Shown here: in pieces, positions 1-7,308 of the stretch
Position numbering within the stretch: the stretch's first letter is position 1
Layout: every line of letters starts with the position of its first letter
Source: Fimbriiglobus sp.
GTDB lineage: Bacteria > Planctomycetota > Planctomycetia > Gemmatales > Gemmataceae
Length of the DNA stretch: 9,288 nucleotides
NCBI GenBank assembly: GCA_025352585.1
Contig: JANXTD010000609.1
Coordinates: 1 to 9,288, forward strand
Direction of reading: 5' to 3'
Translations under genes and position numbers: made by a program
The notes under the pieces: model-generated
The model's database searches: none
What the model was told of the DNA's origin: nothing
What the model saw: only the letters and a program-made list of their open reading frames with translations

Positions 1-1
1 C

Positions 2-1135
2 GACTTCGGGCTGGCCAAGGCGGCCGACGGCGACGACCTGTCCGTCGAGGGGGCGGTCTCCGGCACGCCGGCGTACATGAGCCCCGAGCAGGCGCAGGGG
101 CAGCCGCTCGACGCCCGCAGCGACCTGTTCAGCCTCGGCAGCGTCCTCTACGAAGCCGCCACCGGCCGCCGCCCGTTCCCCGGCCCCGGCGTGCTCGTGA
201 TGATCGCCCAGGTCGTGCGCCTCGACCCGCCGGCCCCGTCTACGGTGGACGCGATGGTGCCGTCGGCGCTCTCGGACTTGGTCATGCGGTTGCTGGCGAA
301 AAACCCCGCGGGGCGGCCGGCGACGGCGCAGGAAGTCGCCGACGCGCTCGACCGCCGGGCCGACGACGCGACGACGGTGACGTACCAGGGTCCGCCCGCG
401 CCGCCCGGCCGGCGGCGGCGTCGGCTGCTGGCGGCGTGCGTCGGGCTGGCGGCGTGCGTCGCGGTCGCCGCGCTCGCCCTCCGCGACAAGCCGGAGCCGG
501 CCCAACCCCAGAACGTCGCCGCGGTCACCCCGCCGGTGGCCGCGGCGGGGCCGCTGCGGGTGCAGTCGCTGGACGTGAAGCACTTCGCCCGCTCCGGCAA
601 GGACGATGTCGAGATGGGCCTCCTCGGGCGCACGTCGTTCGCGCCGCGGCGGGGCGACCGGGTGCAGGTGTCGGCGCGGCTGTCGCGGCCGGCGTACGCG
701 TACCTCGTGGCGATCCTGCCCGACGGCAAGCTCGACCTCTGCTTCCCCGAGAGCGAGGCGACCCCGCCCCCGCTGACCGACGCCCCGCGCTACCCGGCGG
801 CCGACGGTGCCACGGCGTACGGCCTGGCCGAGGGGTCGGGCCTCTGGGCGTTCGCCGTGGTCGCGTCGGACCGCCCGCTGCCGGCCTTCCGCAACTGGCG
901 GGCCGGCCGTCGGGCCGACTGGGCGGCCGGGCCGACGCCGGCGGACGGGGTCTGGTGGTACGACGGGGCCGAGTTGAAGACGCTGCGGCCCGGCGGCCCG
1001 GTCGATTCGACGCGGGGCAAGGGCGAGGTACTATCGGGCGCGGCGGCGTCGGTGCGGTCGGCCGGCCGCTGGCTGGGCGAGTCGCCGGAGACGGCCGTCG
1101 GCGTGATCGGCTTCGGCGTGGCCGCGAGCAACTAA
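2..1135 (+). CDS. Hanks-type Ser/Thr protein kinase, membrane-anchored, 5' end outside the window
   Basis: The frame is open from base 2 and begins at the DFG motif (DFGLAK), so the ATP-binding N-lobe and the HRD catalytic loop lie upstream of the window. Visible kinase landmarks are the activation segment ending in [11 protein letters not shown] (an APE-type motif), SDLFSLG of helix F, and [12 protein letters not shown] near the end of the C-lobe. An Arg-rich stretch at about 408-424 leads into one hydrophobic helix (about 425-481, [19 protein letters not shown]), so the kinase should be cytoplasmic and the roughly 200-residue C-terminus extracytoplasmic. That C-terminus has a beta-rich pattern ([19 protein letters not shown], then [11 protein letters not shown]) resembling DUF4384-type domains that often accompany kinases and caspase-like proteins; this match is by eye. 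An internal ATG at 77 is not the real start. The TAA stop is at 1133-1135, 16 bases before the CHAT gene, which suggests co-transcription. Family is certain; the tail domain is tentative. Confidence 0.93.
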   Translation, partial: DFGLAKAADGDDLSVEGAVSGTPAYMSPEQAQGQPLDARSDLFSLGSVLYEAATGRRPFPGPGVLVMIAQVVRLDPPAPSTVDAMVPSALSDLVMRLLAKNPAGRPATAQEVADALDRRADDATTVTYQGPPAPPGRRRRRLLAACVGLAACVAVAALALRDKPEPAQPQNVAAVTPPVAAAGPLRVQSLDVKHFARSGKDDVEMGLLGRTSFAPRRGDRVQVSARLSRPAYAYLVAILPDGKLDLCFPESEATPPPLTDAPRYPAADGATAYGLAEGSGLWAFAVVASDRPLPAFRNWRAGRRADWAAGPTPADGVWWYDGAELKTLRPGGPVDSTRGKGEVLSGAAASVRSAGRWLGESPETAVGVIGFGVAASN

Positions 1136-1151
1136 CTTCAGGAGTCCGGCG

Positions 1152-3425
1152 ATGACCCGCGCGAAGACTTGTGCGGCGCTGTGGCTGCTGCTGGCGTGCG
1201 CCCCCACCGCCGCGGCCGACGACCCGAAGCCGCCGTGGCAGCGGCTGCTCACCGGGGCGGACGCGAAGAGGGCCAAGGAACTCGCAGCGGCGATCGACGG
1301 GTTCGAGCAGGCCGACGCTTACGCGGACGCGATCAAGGCGGGCGAAGAGTTGTTCTCACTGCGGGTTAGGGTTCAAGGGGCAGATCATTACGAATCCATC
1401 GACGCGAAGTATGAGCTGATGGCCAAGCAGAAGGTCGCCCTGCTGTCGCCCGAGAAGAGGCGAGACTGGCGGCAGGCGAGTGTTGGGGTTTCGGAAGCCC
1501 GGCGGCTTCAAGCGAAGGGGCTCTACGCGCAGGCACTACCTTTTTGGAAAGCGTTTTCGGAATCATCGCGGAGCACGCTCGGCGAGGACCACCCGGACAC
1601 GGCCGCCAGCTACAACAACCTGGCGTGCAACCTGGACGACCGGGGCCGGGCGGCGGAGGCGGGGCCGCTGTACGAGAAGGCCCTGGCGACCCGCCGCCGC
1701 GCGCTCGGCGAGGACCACCCGGACACGGCCACCAGCTACAACAACCTGGCGTGCAACCTGGCCGCCCAGGGCCGGGTAGCCGAGGCAAAAGTCCTCCTCG
1801 CGCCGAGCATCTCCTCCTACGAGGCGAGCCGCCTGACCGGTGCCAAGGGGCTAGACCGGGCGTTGCTCGCCGGGTCCAACCCGCGACTCCTGCTGGCTGC
1901 GTTACAGAACAGCGAGGACCCACTCGGGGCCTGGAATCAGGTCGAGCTCACGCTGGCTCGCGGCCTACTCGACCACCAGGCGGGCGGGGCGCTCCGGCCG
2001 GCGGAGATGGCGGAGATGGCCCGCGAGCGCCTGCGCGTCGCCGGCGTGCAGCCACGCATTTTGCAGTTGGTGACTAAGGGGAGGCGAACCGACGAAGAGT
2101 CTGCCCAACTCGCCGCCCTGAGCGCAGAGCGGCGGGGGGCCGAGGAGCGTGCGGCGGCGTTGGGCGTCATGGCAAGTACCCGCGAGGTCGCCAGCGGCGA
2201 CGCCATCCGCGCCGCCCTGCCGGCCGACGCCGCCCTGCTGCTGTGGGTCGATGTCGCCAGTAAGGGTGGCGTCGAGGAGCACTGGGCCTGCGTGGTCCGG
2301 CCCACCGGCGACCCGAAGTGGGAGCGCCTGCCGGGCACCGGGCCGGGCGGGAGGTGGACCGCCGACGACACGGACTTGTCGGAGGACCTCCGGGACGCTC
2401 TGGTCGGGTCGGCGACGCGGGCCGAGGTCGAGGCGCTGGCGGCGCGGCTGCACGCCCAGCGAGTCGCGCCCGTCGCCCGGTACCTCAACGGGGTTAAGAC
2501 GCTGTACGTCGTCCCCGTCCACGAGATGGTCGGGGTGTCGGTCGAGGCGCTGACGGCCGACTACGCCGTCAGCTACGTGCCGTCCGGCACGCACCTCGCG
2601 CGCCTCCAGGGGCGGCCGCGGCCGGCCGGCACGCGGCTGCTCGCGCTGGGCGACCCCGCCTTCGGTAACGCTGATGGCTGGAAGCCACTTCCGGGCACGC
2701 GCGTCGAGGTCGAGCGGCTGCGGGTGCTCGCCGGGGCCGACGCCACCGTGCTGACCGGTGCCGACGCCAGCGAGCGGCGGCTGGAGGGGCTGCGGGCCGC
2801 GGGGGAGTTGGCGACGTTCCGCTACCTGCACTTCGCCACCCACGGCGAGGGCAACAGCGTCCGGGCCTTCGAGTCGGCGCTGATCCTCGCCAAGGAGACG
2901 CTGCCGCAGGAGCTGACCGCCAAGCCGGGCGCGCCGTTTATGAACGGCCGACTGTCGGCCGGCGAGGTGCTCGAGTTCTGGAAGCTCGACGCCGACCTCG
3001 TGACGCTCTCGGCGTGCGAGACGGCCCTCGGCAAGGCGGGCGGCGGCGACGGGCTGCTCGGCTTCGCCCAGGCGTTCCTCAGTGCCGGGGCGCGGGCCGT
3101 CTGCCTGAGCCTCTGGAAGGTCGACGACACCGCGACCGCCCTCCTGATGAGCCGTTTCTACGAGAACCTGCTGGGCCGGCGCGACGGGCTGGCGAGGCCG
3201 ATGGGCAAGGCGGCGGCGCTCGGCGAGGCGAAGCGCTGGCTGCGCGCCCTCCCCGCCGGCGAGGCCCACACGCTCTCGGCGGCCCTGGCGAAGGGCGTCC
3301 CCCGCGCCAAGGGCGAGCAGATCAACCCCGTCAAGCCGCCGGCCGACCCCGTGGCGGCTGGCGAAAAGCCGTTCGAGCACCCGAAGTTCTGGGCGGCGTT
3401 CGTCCTCCTCGGCGACCCGAACTGA
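1152..3425 (+). CDS. Exported TPR-CHAT (caspase-like) protein
   Basis: This is a 757-residue protein. The ATG at 1152 is preceded by AGGAG (1140-1144, 7-base spacing). The N-terminus (MTRAKTCAALWLLLACAPT) is a Sec signal peptide. It contains LLAC, which fits a lipobox with Cys16, while AAA before Asp23 would suit signal peptidase I, so it is either a lipoprotein or a soluble exported protein. Residues about 118-220 form kinesin-light-chain-type TPRs (LGEDHPDTAxSYNNLACNL twice, 42-residue period). A helical linker follows. From about residue 355 to the end lies a CHAT domain with HFATHGEG (His564) and TLSACETALG (Cys622), the expected His/Cys pair of caspase-like peptidases, then GGGDGLLGFAQAFLSAGA and the terminal FWAAFVLLGDP. 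CHAT proteins of this class are predicted peptidases; some lack proven activity. Its position after a kinase with an extracytoplasmic domain suggests both act in the same envelope process (inference). Long antisense frames here are GC artefacts. Confidence 0.93.
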   Translation: MTRAKTCAALWLLLACAPTAAADDPKPPWQRLLTGADAKRAKELAAAIDGFEQADAYADAIKAGEELFSLRVRVQGADHYESIDAKYELMAKQKVALLSPEKRRDWRQASVGVSEARRLQAKGLYAQALPFWKAFSESSRSTLGEDHPDTAASYNNLACNLDDRGRAAEAGPLYEKALATRRRALGEDHPDTATSYNNLACNLAAQGRVAEAKVLLAPSISSYEASRLTGAKGLDRALLAGSNPRLLLAALQNSEDPLGAWNQVELTLARGLLDHQAGGALRPAEMAEMARERLRVAGVQPRILQLVTKGRRTDEESAQLAALSAERRGAEERAAALGVMASTREVASGDAIRAALPADAALLLWVDVASKGGVEEHWACVVRPTGDPKWERLPGTGPGGRWTADDTDLSEDLRDALVGSATRAEVEALAARLHAQRVAPVARYLNGVKTLYVVPVHEMVGVSVEALTADYAVSYVPSGTHLARLQGRPRPAGTRLLALGDPAFGNADGWKPLPGTRVEVERLRVLAGADATVLTGADASERRLEGLRAAGELATFRYLHFATHGEGNSVRAFESALILAKETLPQELTAKPGAPFMNGRLSAGEVLEFWKLDADLVTLSACETALGKAGGGDGLLGFAQAFLSAGARAVCLSLWKVDDTATALLMSRFYENLLGRRDGLARPMGKAAALGEAKRWLRALPAGEAHTLSAALAKGVPRAKGEQINPVKPPADPVAAGEKPFEHPKFWAAFVLLGDPN
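1577..1786 (+). repeat. Near-identical tandem TPR-coding repeat, 126-base period
   Basis: Two copies of a TPR-coding unit start at 1577 and 1703, exactly 126 bases (42 codons) apart. Aligned by hand, 77 of the first 84 bases agree, and the first 59 bases differ at only one position. Near-identity at synonymous sites suggests recent duplication or gene conversion rather than protein-level constraint alone. The DNA repeat lies wholly inside the TPR-CHAT gene and keeps its frame. Confidence 0.85.
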
Positions 3426-3428
3426 TAA

Positions 3429-3454
3429 CCCCGGGTGCGGGCCGGTGCCCGGGG
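3429..3454 (+). terminator. Hairpin just after the CHAT gene, possible terminator
   Basis: Three bases after the CHAT stop codon, CCCCGGGTGC and GTGCCCGGGG can pair over 10 bp (two of them G-T wobbles) around a 6-base GGGCCG loop. No T-tract follows, so it is not a classical intrinsic terminator. The position immediately downstream of the last gene of the presumed kinase-CHAT operon favours a role in termination or 3'-end protection. Confidence 0.45.
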
Positions 3455-3894
3455 CGAAGCACGCCTTCAACTTGCGGGGCACCTCGGGGTGGACGCCGAG
3501 CGACGTGCGGACTCGGCGACGGTGAGAACCACGGTGACTATCAGATCGACGGCGACCCGACGGAACTCGTCGATGTAAGCCGACGGTCGGGGGTCGTTTA
3601 GGTCCTGGCATGGCTGCCCGAAGGTTATGCTAGCCCACTCGACACACCGTCAATCGCTCGTGGGGCACTCCAGCGGCAACGAGAGGCCGGGGTCGGATCG
3701 CGGATATCGCGGATAGCAAAGCCGCGGCGTCACAAAGTAGGATTAGGCCGCCCCAGAGACCAGCCCGCCGTCGCGTGAATAGGGCGAGCTGCCACGAGCG
3801 GATCTTCAATTATCGCGTTGACAAGGCAGCGACCGCTTGGGAAACTGTCCCTACTCCGACGCCGCGTCGGTTCCCGAACTCCTACTTCGCCCCC
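3455..3894. other. Gene-free interval with a 9-base tandem repeat
   Basis: About 440 bases separate the CHAT gene from the ribosome binding site of the DUF1559 gene, and I recognise no gene here. Short frames exist on both strands but none has a credible start or a familiar motif. The only structure seen is TCGCGGATA repeated twice head to tail at 3698-3715. The GC content falls somewhat towards 3700-3820 compared with the flanking genes, as expected for a promoter-bearing intergenic stretch. No confident promoter hexamers could be chosen. Confidence 0.5.
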
Positions 3895-3898
3895 GAGG
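3895..3898 (+). promoter_or_regulatory. Ribosome binding site that fixes the DUF1559 start
   Basis: GAGG lies 7 bases before the GTG at 3906. The frame is open further upstream to a TTG at 3837, but that start has no comparable purine run and would add 23 atypical residues before the prepilin leader. Confidence 0.6.
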
Positions 3899-3905
3899 TG
3901 CCTCG

Positions 3906-4862
3906 GTGCCCCATCCCCCCGTCCGACCCCCACAGCGTCGGGGGTTCACGCTGATCGAGCTGCTGGTGGTCATCGCCATCGTCGCCATCCTGATCGGGCT
4001 GCTCCTGCCCGCCGTGCAGAAGGTGCGCGAGGCGGCCGCGCGGATGAAGTGCGCCAACAACCTCAAGCAGATGGGCCTCGCGCTCACGAGCTGCCACGAC
4101 ACGAACGGCTCGTACCCGTCTGGCGGGTGGGGGTTCACCTATATCGGCGACCCGAACCGGGGACACGGCCCCGCGCAGCCCGGCGGGTGGGTGTTCGCGA
4201 CGCTGCCTTTCGTCGAGCAGGACAACCTGTACAGACTCGGGTTCGGTCGGAGCGGCCCCGCGCTCTCCGCGGCGCTGGCCCAGATGAACGGCACCGCGGT
4301 GCCGACGTTCAACTGCCCCAGCCGGCGCGCGCCGGTGCCGTACCCCTCCGCGTTCGTGCCGGCGAACGCGTACTACTCGGCGCTGGTGGCGAAGACGGAC
4401 TACGCGGCCAACGGGGGCGACGGACCGTCGCCCGGCAGCGGATTCCCCCCGGCGCTGGGGTCGGTCGGTGACGACGTCCAGACCGGCGTCATCTACCAGC
4501 GCAGCGTGACGCGCATCGGGGACGTCACCGACGGCACCAGCCAGACGTACCTCGTGGGCGAGAAGAACGTGCGGGCCGACTACTACGCGACCGGCCAAGA
4601 CAACGGCGACGACCAGAGCATGTACGTGGGCTACGACATCGACGTGAACCGGTGGTCGGGGAAGAGCCCGCTGTACTACCCGCCGGTGCGCGACGCCGCG
4701 GGAACGCTGAACTACTTCAGCTTCGGCTCGGCCCACCCGACCGGGTGCCAGTTCGTGCTGTGCGACGGGTCGGTGCGGACGGTCTCCTACTCGGTCGATC
4801 CCGAGACGCACCGCCGGCTCGCCAACCGAAACGACGGCTTGTCGGTTACGGACGCCCCGTGA
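3906..4862 (+). CDS. DUF1559 domain protein with type IV pilin-like N-terminus
   Basis: This 318-residue protein belongs to the DUF1559 family, which is greatly expanded in planctomycetes and probably forms surface or periplasmic pseudopilin-like structures; its exact role is unknown. The N-terminus carries a prepilin peptidase site, RRG followed by FTLIELLVVIAIVAIL, with cleavage expected between Gly13 and Phe14 and the conserved Glu at position +5. The hydrophobic helix leads into LLPAVQKVREAAARMKC and NNLKQMGLAL, the usual family signature. Near the end, His277 is followed nine residues later by Asp287-Gly288 (the H-X9-DG motif), and LANRNDG closes the domain. GTG 3906 is chosen because it gives a normal short leader and has GAGG upstream; a TTG at 3837 is the longer alternative. 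The small lipoprotein immediately downstream is a usual partner of this family. Confidence 0.92.
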   Translation: MPHPPVRPPQRRGFTLIELLVVIAIVAILIGLLLPAVQKVREAAARMKCANNLKQMGLALTSCHDTNGSYPSGGWGFTYIGDPNRGHGPAQPGGWVFATLPFVEQDNLYRLGFGRSGPALSAALAQMNGTAVPTFNCPSRRAPVPYPSAFVPANAYYSALVAKTDYAANGGDGPSPGSGFPPALGSVGDDVQTGVIYQRSVTRIGDVTDGTSQTYLVGEKNVRADYYATGQDNGDDQSMYVGYDIDVNRWSGKSPLYYPPVRDAAGTLNYFSFGSAHPTGCQFVLCDGSVRTVSYSVDPETHRRLANRNDGLSVTDAP

Positions 4863-4874
4863 CCCGCCCCACCA

Positions 4875-4879
4875 GAGGA
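4875..4879 (+). promoter_or_regulatory. Ribosome binding site that fixes the lipoprotein start
   Basis: GAGGA ends 6 bases before the GTG at 4886. This favours that codon over the in-frame GTG at 4859, which overlaps the DUF1559 stop as GTGA and would put nine extra residues ahead of the signal peptide. Confidence 0.6.
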
Positions 4880-4885
4880 CCGCCC

Positions 4886-5275
4886 GTGCTGGCCCGATCT
4901 GCCCTCTGCGCCGTCTGGCTGTGCGCGCTCGCCGGGTGCGGCGAGAGGCCCGCGGCGGAAGTGACCGGCACGGTCACGCTCGACGGCGAGCCGATCGAGA
5001 TGGGCACCATCGTGTTCGCGCCGGCCGGGGGCGGGTCGCCGGTCGGCGGGCAGATTCGGAATGGCAGGTACCGACTGGTCGCGCCGCAGCTCCCGGCCGT
5101 CGGGGACTACAAGGTCGAGGTCCGCAGTTCGCAGAACAGCAACCGCCCCCCGGCCCCGGGCGCGAAGCCGGCCCCCGCCGAGGCGGTCGCCGCAAGGTTC
5201 AACACGAACACCGAACTGAGGGCACGCGTCGGCCCCGTCGGCAGCGACCTTAACTTCCGGGTGAGTTCCAAGTAG
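4886..5275 (+). CDS. Small lipoprotein with carboxypeptidase-regulatory/transthyretin-like domain
   Basis: This is a 129-residue protein. The N-terminus (VLARSALCAVWLCALAGC, GTG read as Met) is a short lipoprotein signal ending in the lipobox LAGC, so Cys18 should be lipidated and the protein membrane-attached on the outer face of the inner membrane or in the outer membrane. The rest is one small beta-sandwich: VTGTVTLDGEPIEMGTIVFA, then GGQIRNGRYRLVAP, then GDYKVEVRSS, matching the planctomycete carboxypeptidase-regulatory-like/transthyretin-like lipoproteins. A Pro/Ala-rich loop precedes the final strands. The start lies 23 bases after the DUF1559 stop. The pairing of a DUF1559 gene with such a lipoprotein is common in planctomycetes, so the two products probably work together at the cell surface. 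No enzymatic residues are seen; the biochemical role is unknown. Confidence 0.87.
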   Translation: MLARSALCAVWLCALAGCGERPAAEVTGTVTLDGEPIEMGTIVFAPAGGGSPVGGQIRNGRYRLVAPQLPAVGDYKVEVRSSQNSNRPPAPGAKPAPAEAVAARFNTNTELRARVGPVGSDLNFRVSSK

Positions 5276-5451
5276 TGAGACGAAGAGTACCGTGAGATCG
5301 CAACCCGTCGCTGGACGCCGAACCAGAGGGTGTTACTGACTCGCGGGTAGTCCGGCTGTCCGTTCGTGGGTGGTGTCGTCGGCTGCCCAGACCATGGGCA
5401 CCGAGCAATCGCGTGCCGCGGGAAGACCGCCGGCGGACTGACGCGCGGAGG

Positions 5452-5860
5452 GTCGCCGATGGCCGTCCCGCCGCCGACGTGGCCGACCTCCTCGACCCGC
5501 ACGTCGAGACCGTGCGGCGGTGGGTTCGCGACTACAAGGAGAGCGACGCAGCAGGCATAGGGGCCTGAGTGGCTGACCCGCCGGCCGACCGAGTCGGGGG
5601 CCCGCGCCGACTGTAGACCGCCTCCCACGCGGCCCAAATCACTCGGGACAAGTTCGGGGCGGCGTGCCACACAGGCTGCTCGCGGGAGTGGCTCACGAAG
5701 CTGCGGCACACGCCCCTGAGGCCGGCCCGGCGGGCCGAGCGGACCCGGCGGCGATCGACCGGTGGCTCGATGAGGACGGACCTGCACGCCAAAAAGAGTC
5801 GTGGCTGACCACGCCCGCCTCGTGTTGTCCGCCGAGACGGGGCCGCCCGGTCTACGCCGC
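5452..5860 (+). pseudogene. Decayed IS630-type transposase
   Basis: Pieces of an IS630-family transposase can be read in order but not in one frame. A helix-turn-helix start reads VADGRPAADVADLLD, then ETVRRWVRDYKES, and ends at an in-frame TGA (5566-5568). The same frame has a TAG at 5614-5616 and then AAQITRDKFG, SREWLTKLRHTPLRPARRA, like the second winged-helix part. A missing base near 5742 moves the reading to the next frame, DPAAIDRWLDEDGPARQK. Another shift near 5800 gives ADHARLVLSAETG, where the family normally has a DETG-type motif with a catalytic Asp, here apparently Ala. The remaining catalytic half is absent because the IS110 relic begins at once. No ends or terminal repeats could be placed. 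It is certainly non-functional; the family call is from motif pattern. Confidence 0.68.
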
Positions 5861-5871
5861 TGCCCCCGGCG

Positions 5872-6675
5872 ATGGTGGTCCAGGGGGCGACCGGCGGGTC
5901 CGAGGCCGCCGCCCTCGCGGCGCTGCCGGCCGCCGGCGCGCCGGCCGCCGTGGCCGACCTGCGGCGGGTCCGCCAGTTCGCCTCGGGGATCGGCCAGCAC
6001 GCCAAGACCGACCCGATCGACGCCGCGTCCTCGCCCACTTCGCGGCCGTGGCCTGCCCGCCCCCGGCTGCCCCGCTCGACGCCGACCGGGTGGAGCTGGT
6101 GGCCCTGCTGGACCGCCGCCGGCAGCTCCTGGGCATGCGCGTGGCCGAGGGGAACCGCCTCCGGCCCGGCCTGCCGGCCGCCGTCGGCGAGGGGGTCGAG
6201 GCCCACGTTGCTTGGCTGGACGGGCAGGTCAAGGCGATCGACGAGGGGGTCGCCGTGGCCGTCCACCGATCCCCGGCCAGGCGGGAGCGGGACCGACTGC
6301 TGCGGTCGATCAAGGGGGGTCGGGCCGGTGGTTAGCCACACCCTGCTGGCAGACCTGCCGGAGCTGGGGCTCCTTTCGCCGGGGAAGCTGGCGGCCCTGG
6401 CCGGGCTGGACCCGTTCGCGGCCGACAGCGTGCGGAAGCGGGGGGAGCGGCACATCCTGGGCGGGCGGCGGGAGGTGCGGCGGGCGCCGGACAGGGCGGC
6501 GCTCGCCGTCGCTCGCGTGCCGGGGCCGCTGCGTGACTTCGCCCGGCGGCTGAGGGCGAAGGGGGAGGCGTCGGAGGTCGCGCTGATCGCGGTCGCGCGG
6601 ACGCTGCTCGGGATCGCCAATCCCGTCATTCGGGACGGCCGGGCGTGGGACCCGAAAATGGCTCCGGCCGCTTGA
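5872..6675 (+). pseudogene. IS110-family transposase, N-terminally truncated and frameshifted
   Basis: This is a relic of an IS110-family (DEDD, Transposase_IS110 plus Transposase_20) enzyme. The first domain starts only at MVVQGATGGSEAAALAAL, where active members have a VEATGGYE-type motif, so the first acidic residue is missing with the N-terminus and the second is replaced. GIGQHAKTDPIDA keeps the third acidic cluster. After it the reading moves to another frame (about 6025, one base apparently lost), giving RVLAHFAAVA, RRQLLGMRVAEGNRLRPGLP and RRERDRLLRSIKG. A run of six G at about 6315 appears to carry one extra G and restores the original frame (GVGPVVSHTLLADLPELG). The second domain is then complete: LAALAGLDPFAADSV with a possible catalytic Ser, RRLRAKGEASEVALIAVART, and a TGA stop. 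It directly abuts the IS630 relic. Catalytically dead as it stands. Confidence 0.82.
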
Positions 6676-6879
6676 CTTCGAACACAGTCCCTGGTTCGGT
6701 TGCTGTCCCGACGGCGATCTCGGCGAGGCGGAAGATGCATCACGCTTCGACCCGCTAATCGCAAGCAAATTCGCCGAGCGATCTCAGCGATGATGGCGGA
6801 GAGATGGACGCGCGGCAGGCACCCGACCAGGCGTGTGAAGTCGGGCTCCAGTTCGAGGCACTTCCAGAAGGTCAGACGG
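6676..6879. other. Short interval between the IS110 relic and the DoxX pseudogene
   Basis: No gene is recognised here. On the - strand an open stretch includes RTLRDRLTFWKCLELEPDF and RVHLSAIIAEIARRI, which looks protein-like but matches no family I know and has no clear start. Two related segments with GCGATCTC followed by a GGCGGA-type run, at about 6713 and 6778, form a weak direct repeat. Confidence 0.35.
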
Positions 6880-7308
6880 TCACGGAGCGTTCGTGCCGCG
6901 CAGCCAAGTCCCGGCACCGGTGCTCCACGTCGCCCAGGCGACGAGGACCGGTTGGAGAAACTACCGCGCGAAGCGCTTGGTGTCGGTGTCGAGGCCGAAC
7001 GCACTGGCCCCGTTGAGATACTGAGAAATATTGCCCAGGAACACGGCGACGAAAAACGTCGCGGCGATCAGCCCGATGGGCACGCGCTGCCGACGCAACA
7101 GCAGTAAACCGAGCCCCAACGAGATCTCGACCACACCCGACGCCACCACCACGAAGTCTTCGCTGAAGGGCAATGCCTTGGGCACCTGCGCCACGAACTC
7201 GGCCCTGGCAAAGGTGAGATGGCTCGTGCCCGCGAACGCGAGCGCCGCTCCGAGCAGCCAGCGGGCGAGAGTACGCAGCCAGGTCGTCGGAGCAGCAGCG
7301 GCGAACAA
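6880..7308 (-). pseudogene. DoxX-family membrane protein gene interrupted by an amber codon
   Basis: The open part (7308-6961) encodes 115 residues: WLLGAALAFAGTSHLTFARA, then FVAQVPKALPFSEDFVVVA, GVVEISLGLGLLLLRRQ, GLIAATFFVAVFLGNISQYL, and AFGLDTDTKRFAR. This is the four-helix DoxX-type inner-membrane pattern. Reading stops at TAG (6963-6961). Continuing past it in the same frame gives FLQPVLVAWATWSTGAGTWL and ends at TGA (6882-6880), which is the fourth helix expected in the family; with the amber codon replaced by one residue the product would be about 142 residues, the usual length. The gene is therefore best read as inactivated by one point mutation. Its start is uncertain: only TTG 7308 is available, no ribosome binding site is evident, and the AT-rich island begins right there, so the original 5' end may have been replaced. 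A truncated 115-residue product cannot be excluded. Confidence 0.75.

Noticed and set aside
1577..1786. CRISPR-like or other regularly spaced array
   Set aside because: The 126-base period is a multiple of three, there are only two units, and they encode TPR motifs in frame.
1152..3425. Link of the TPR-CHAT gene to a type III-E CRISPR (gRAMP/Craspase) system
   Set aside because: No Cas7-11-like gene, repeat array or other CRISPR component is present, and the protein carries a signal peptide.
1965..3611. 548-codon open frame on the - strand opposite the CHAT gene
   Set aside because: It is a shadow of a high-GC coding region: no ribosome binding site, no known domain, and it covers the antisense of conserved CHAT motifs.
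3818..3846. TTGACA at 3818 as a sigma70-type promoter for the DUF1559 gene
   Set aside because: A 17-base spacing leads to GAAACT, a poor -10 box, and the perfect -35 hexamer alone is expected by chance in an intergenic stretch.
5532..7004. 490-codon open frame on the - strand across the transposase relics
   Set aside because: It runs antisense through readable IS110 and IS630 motifs and into the DoxX gene in a different frame; the composition is Arg/Ser/Pro/Ala-rich without any recognisable domain.
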